Source: Deltaproteobacteria bacterium (GTDB taxonomy: Bacteria > Desulfobacterota > Desulfobacteria > Desulfobacterales > JAUVVS01). Taken from it: a DNA stretch of 6,584 nucleotides. Both the position numbers and the translations under genes were made by a program. Below the pieces are notes generated by a model. It searched no databases and had not been told where the DNA came from. It saw nothing but the letters and a program-made list of their open reading frames with translations. Numbering within the stretch: the stretch's first letter is position 1; each line of letters begins with the position of its first letter. The stretch lies in the NCBI GenBank assembly GCA_030604545.1, contig JAUVVS010000122.1, positions 1-6,584 of the forward strand. The letters are read 5' to 3'. Below, one piece after another: positions 6,052 to 6,584 of this stretch.

Positions 6052-6471
6052 ATGATAGCATTTGATTTACAATGTGCCAATGGGCATACATTTGAAGGCT
6101 GGTTCGAAGATGGACAGGCATACCGGAAGCAGAGAAAAAAAGATCAAATTGAATGTCCGGTTTGCGACGATACTTCTGTTTCCAAAATTCCTTCCAGTTT
6201 TGCAGTAAAAGCGTCTAAGACTACATCAGATTCTTACGGTCATGACGCAGAACTACTGAAGATAGGCAAGAAGATGGTCGATTATGTGAAGAAGAATTTT
6301 GACGATGTAGGCTGTGATTTTGCCAAGGAAGCCTTGAAAATACATTACGGAGTTTCTGAACCTAGAAATATAAGAGGTGTCAGCACCGATCAGGAAGAAA
6401 AGACGCTTAAGGATGAGGGAATAAAGTTTTTCAAAATTCCCATGCCGGCTACAACCGATACTGATACATAG
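6052..6471 (+). CDS. DUF1178 family zinc-ribbon protein
   Basis: A 139-residue protein, near the usual length for DUF1178, and the only clear plus-strand gene. The N-terminus MIAFDLQCANGHTFEGWF is the family signature. C8 and H12 (CANGH), together with C35 and C38 (CPVC), form a probable zinc ribbon. The conserved C-terminal half includes FAKEALKIHYG (90-100), the E-x-R-x-I-R-G segment (103-109), a Q/E-E-E-K-x-L stretch and DEGIKFFKIPMP (121-132). The biochemical role of the family is unknown; the zinc ribbon resembles small regulatory or RNA-associated proteins, but that is only analogy. The start is set by the signature, since the upstream sequence is heptad repeat with only a weak GAAG seven bases before the ATG. 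It is divergent from the SH3b gene and looks monocistronic. Confidence 0.9.
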   Translation: MIAFDLQCANGHTFEGWFEDGQAYRKQRKKDQIECPVCDDTSVSKIPSSFAVKASKTTSDSYGHDAELLKIGKKMVDYVKKNFDDVGCDFAKEALKIHYGVSEPRNIRGVSTDQEEKTLKDEGIKFFKIPMPATTDTDT

Positions 6472-6484
6472 ATATTCCGTAACC

Positions 6485-6518
6485 GTTCACCGTTCAGAGG
6501 TTCAGGGTTCATGGTTTA
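6485..6518. repeat. Heptad repeat array with GTTCA core, five units
   Basis: GTTCA begins at 6485, 6492, 6500 and 6507, followed by GTTTA at 6514: spacings 7, 8, 7 and 7. The unit is roughly GTTCANG. It starts 13 bases after the DUF1178 stop codon. The core differs from the TTGAA array upstream of the same gene, though TTGAA and TTCA(A) are near reverse complements. Confidence 0.6.
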
Positions 6519-6584
6519 CGATTTTTTCATATTTTTGCTTTTAATCTCAGTGCAAGCTCGCTCGGCTAATTTTAACGCTCGAAT
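6516..6584 (-). CDS. Possible C-terminus of a minus-strand gene (partial)
   Basis: A frame entering from the right edge is open for 22 codons and ends in TAA at 6516-6518. The peptide is helical and charged (IRALKLAERACTEIKSKNMK), which looks more like a protein tail than random AT-rich translation, and it would restore the dominant minus orientation. A frame of this length is expected often by chance, and the stop lies inside the heptad array, so the call is tentative. The product cannot be named. Confidence 0.22.
   Translation of the reverse strand: MRALKLAERACTEIKSKNMKKS

Noticed and set aside
1..6584. Defence, secretion, CRISPR, phage or biosynthetic system
   Set aside because: Every clear gene belongs to a known housekeeping or small conserved family, and no integrase, nuclease, toxin-antitoxin pair, tRNA attachment site or regular repeat-spacer array was found.

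Overview
The window reads as chromosomal sequence from an AT-rich anaerobic bacterium, most likely a deltaproteobacterium of the Desulfobacterota type. This rests on the gene content (a YgiM-like SH3/coiled-coil/membrane-anchor protein, a DUF1178 zinc-ribbon protein, a receiver protein that appears to lead into a DUF4388/PATAN-like domain) and on the style of the intergenic repeats. It is an inference; there is no rRNA or other phylogenetic marker.

Layout from left to right. Minus strand: a response regulator running off the left edge (1-443), a beta-hydroxyacid dehydrogenase of the 3-hydroxyisobutyrate/glyoxylate reductase superfamily (541-1422), queD (1595-1969) closely following dnaJ (1989-3104), then a 424-base gap holding a MITE-like element (3258-3422), then nadB (3529-5169) closely following a secreted/anchored SH3b protein gene (5192-5842). 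A divergent AT-rich intergenic region with a heptad repeat array (5981-6050) leads to a plus-strand DUF1178 gene (6052-6471). Another heptad array follows, and a possible C-terminus of a minus-strand gene lies at the right edge.

Two likely transcription units are SH3b-nadB (22 bases between stop and start) and dnaJ-queD (about 20 bases). Their products serve unrelated housekeeping jobs: NAD synthesis (aspartate oxidation to iminoaspartate), envelope/anchor function, protein folding, and the first pterin step towards queuosine. No dnaK, grpE, nadA, nadC, queC or queE is in view, so the genes are scattered rather than pathway-clustered.

I see no defence system, integrase, CRISPR array or clearly new multi-gene system. 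The parts worth a second look are non-coding: a 165-bp element with 10-bp terminal inverted repeats and a perfect 5-bp target duplication, an isolated copy of its terminal sequence about 1.7 kb away, and three intergenic stretches built on a 7-base period, one of which runs up to the start codon of the DUF1178 gene.
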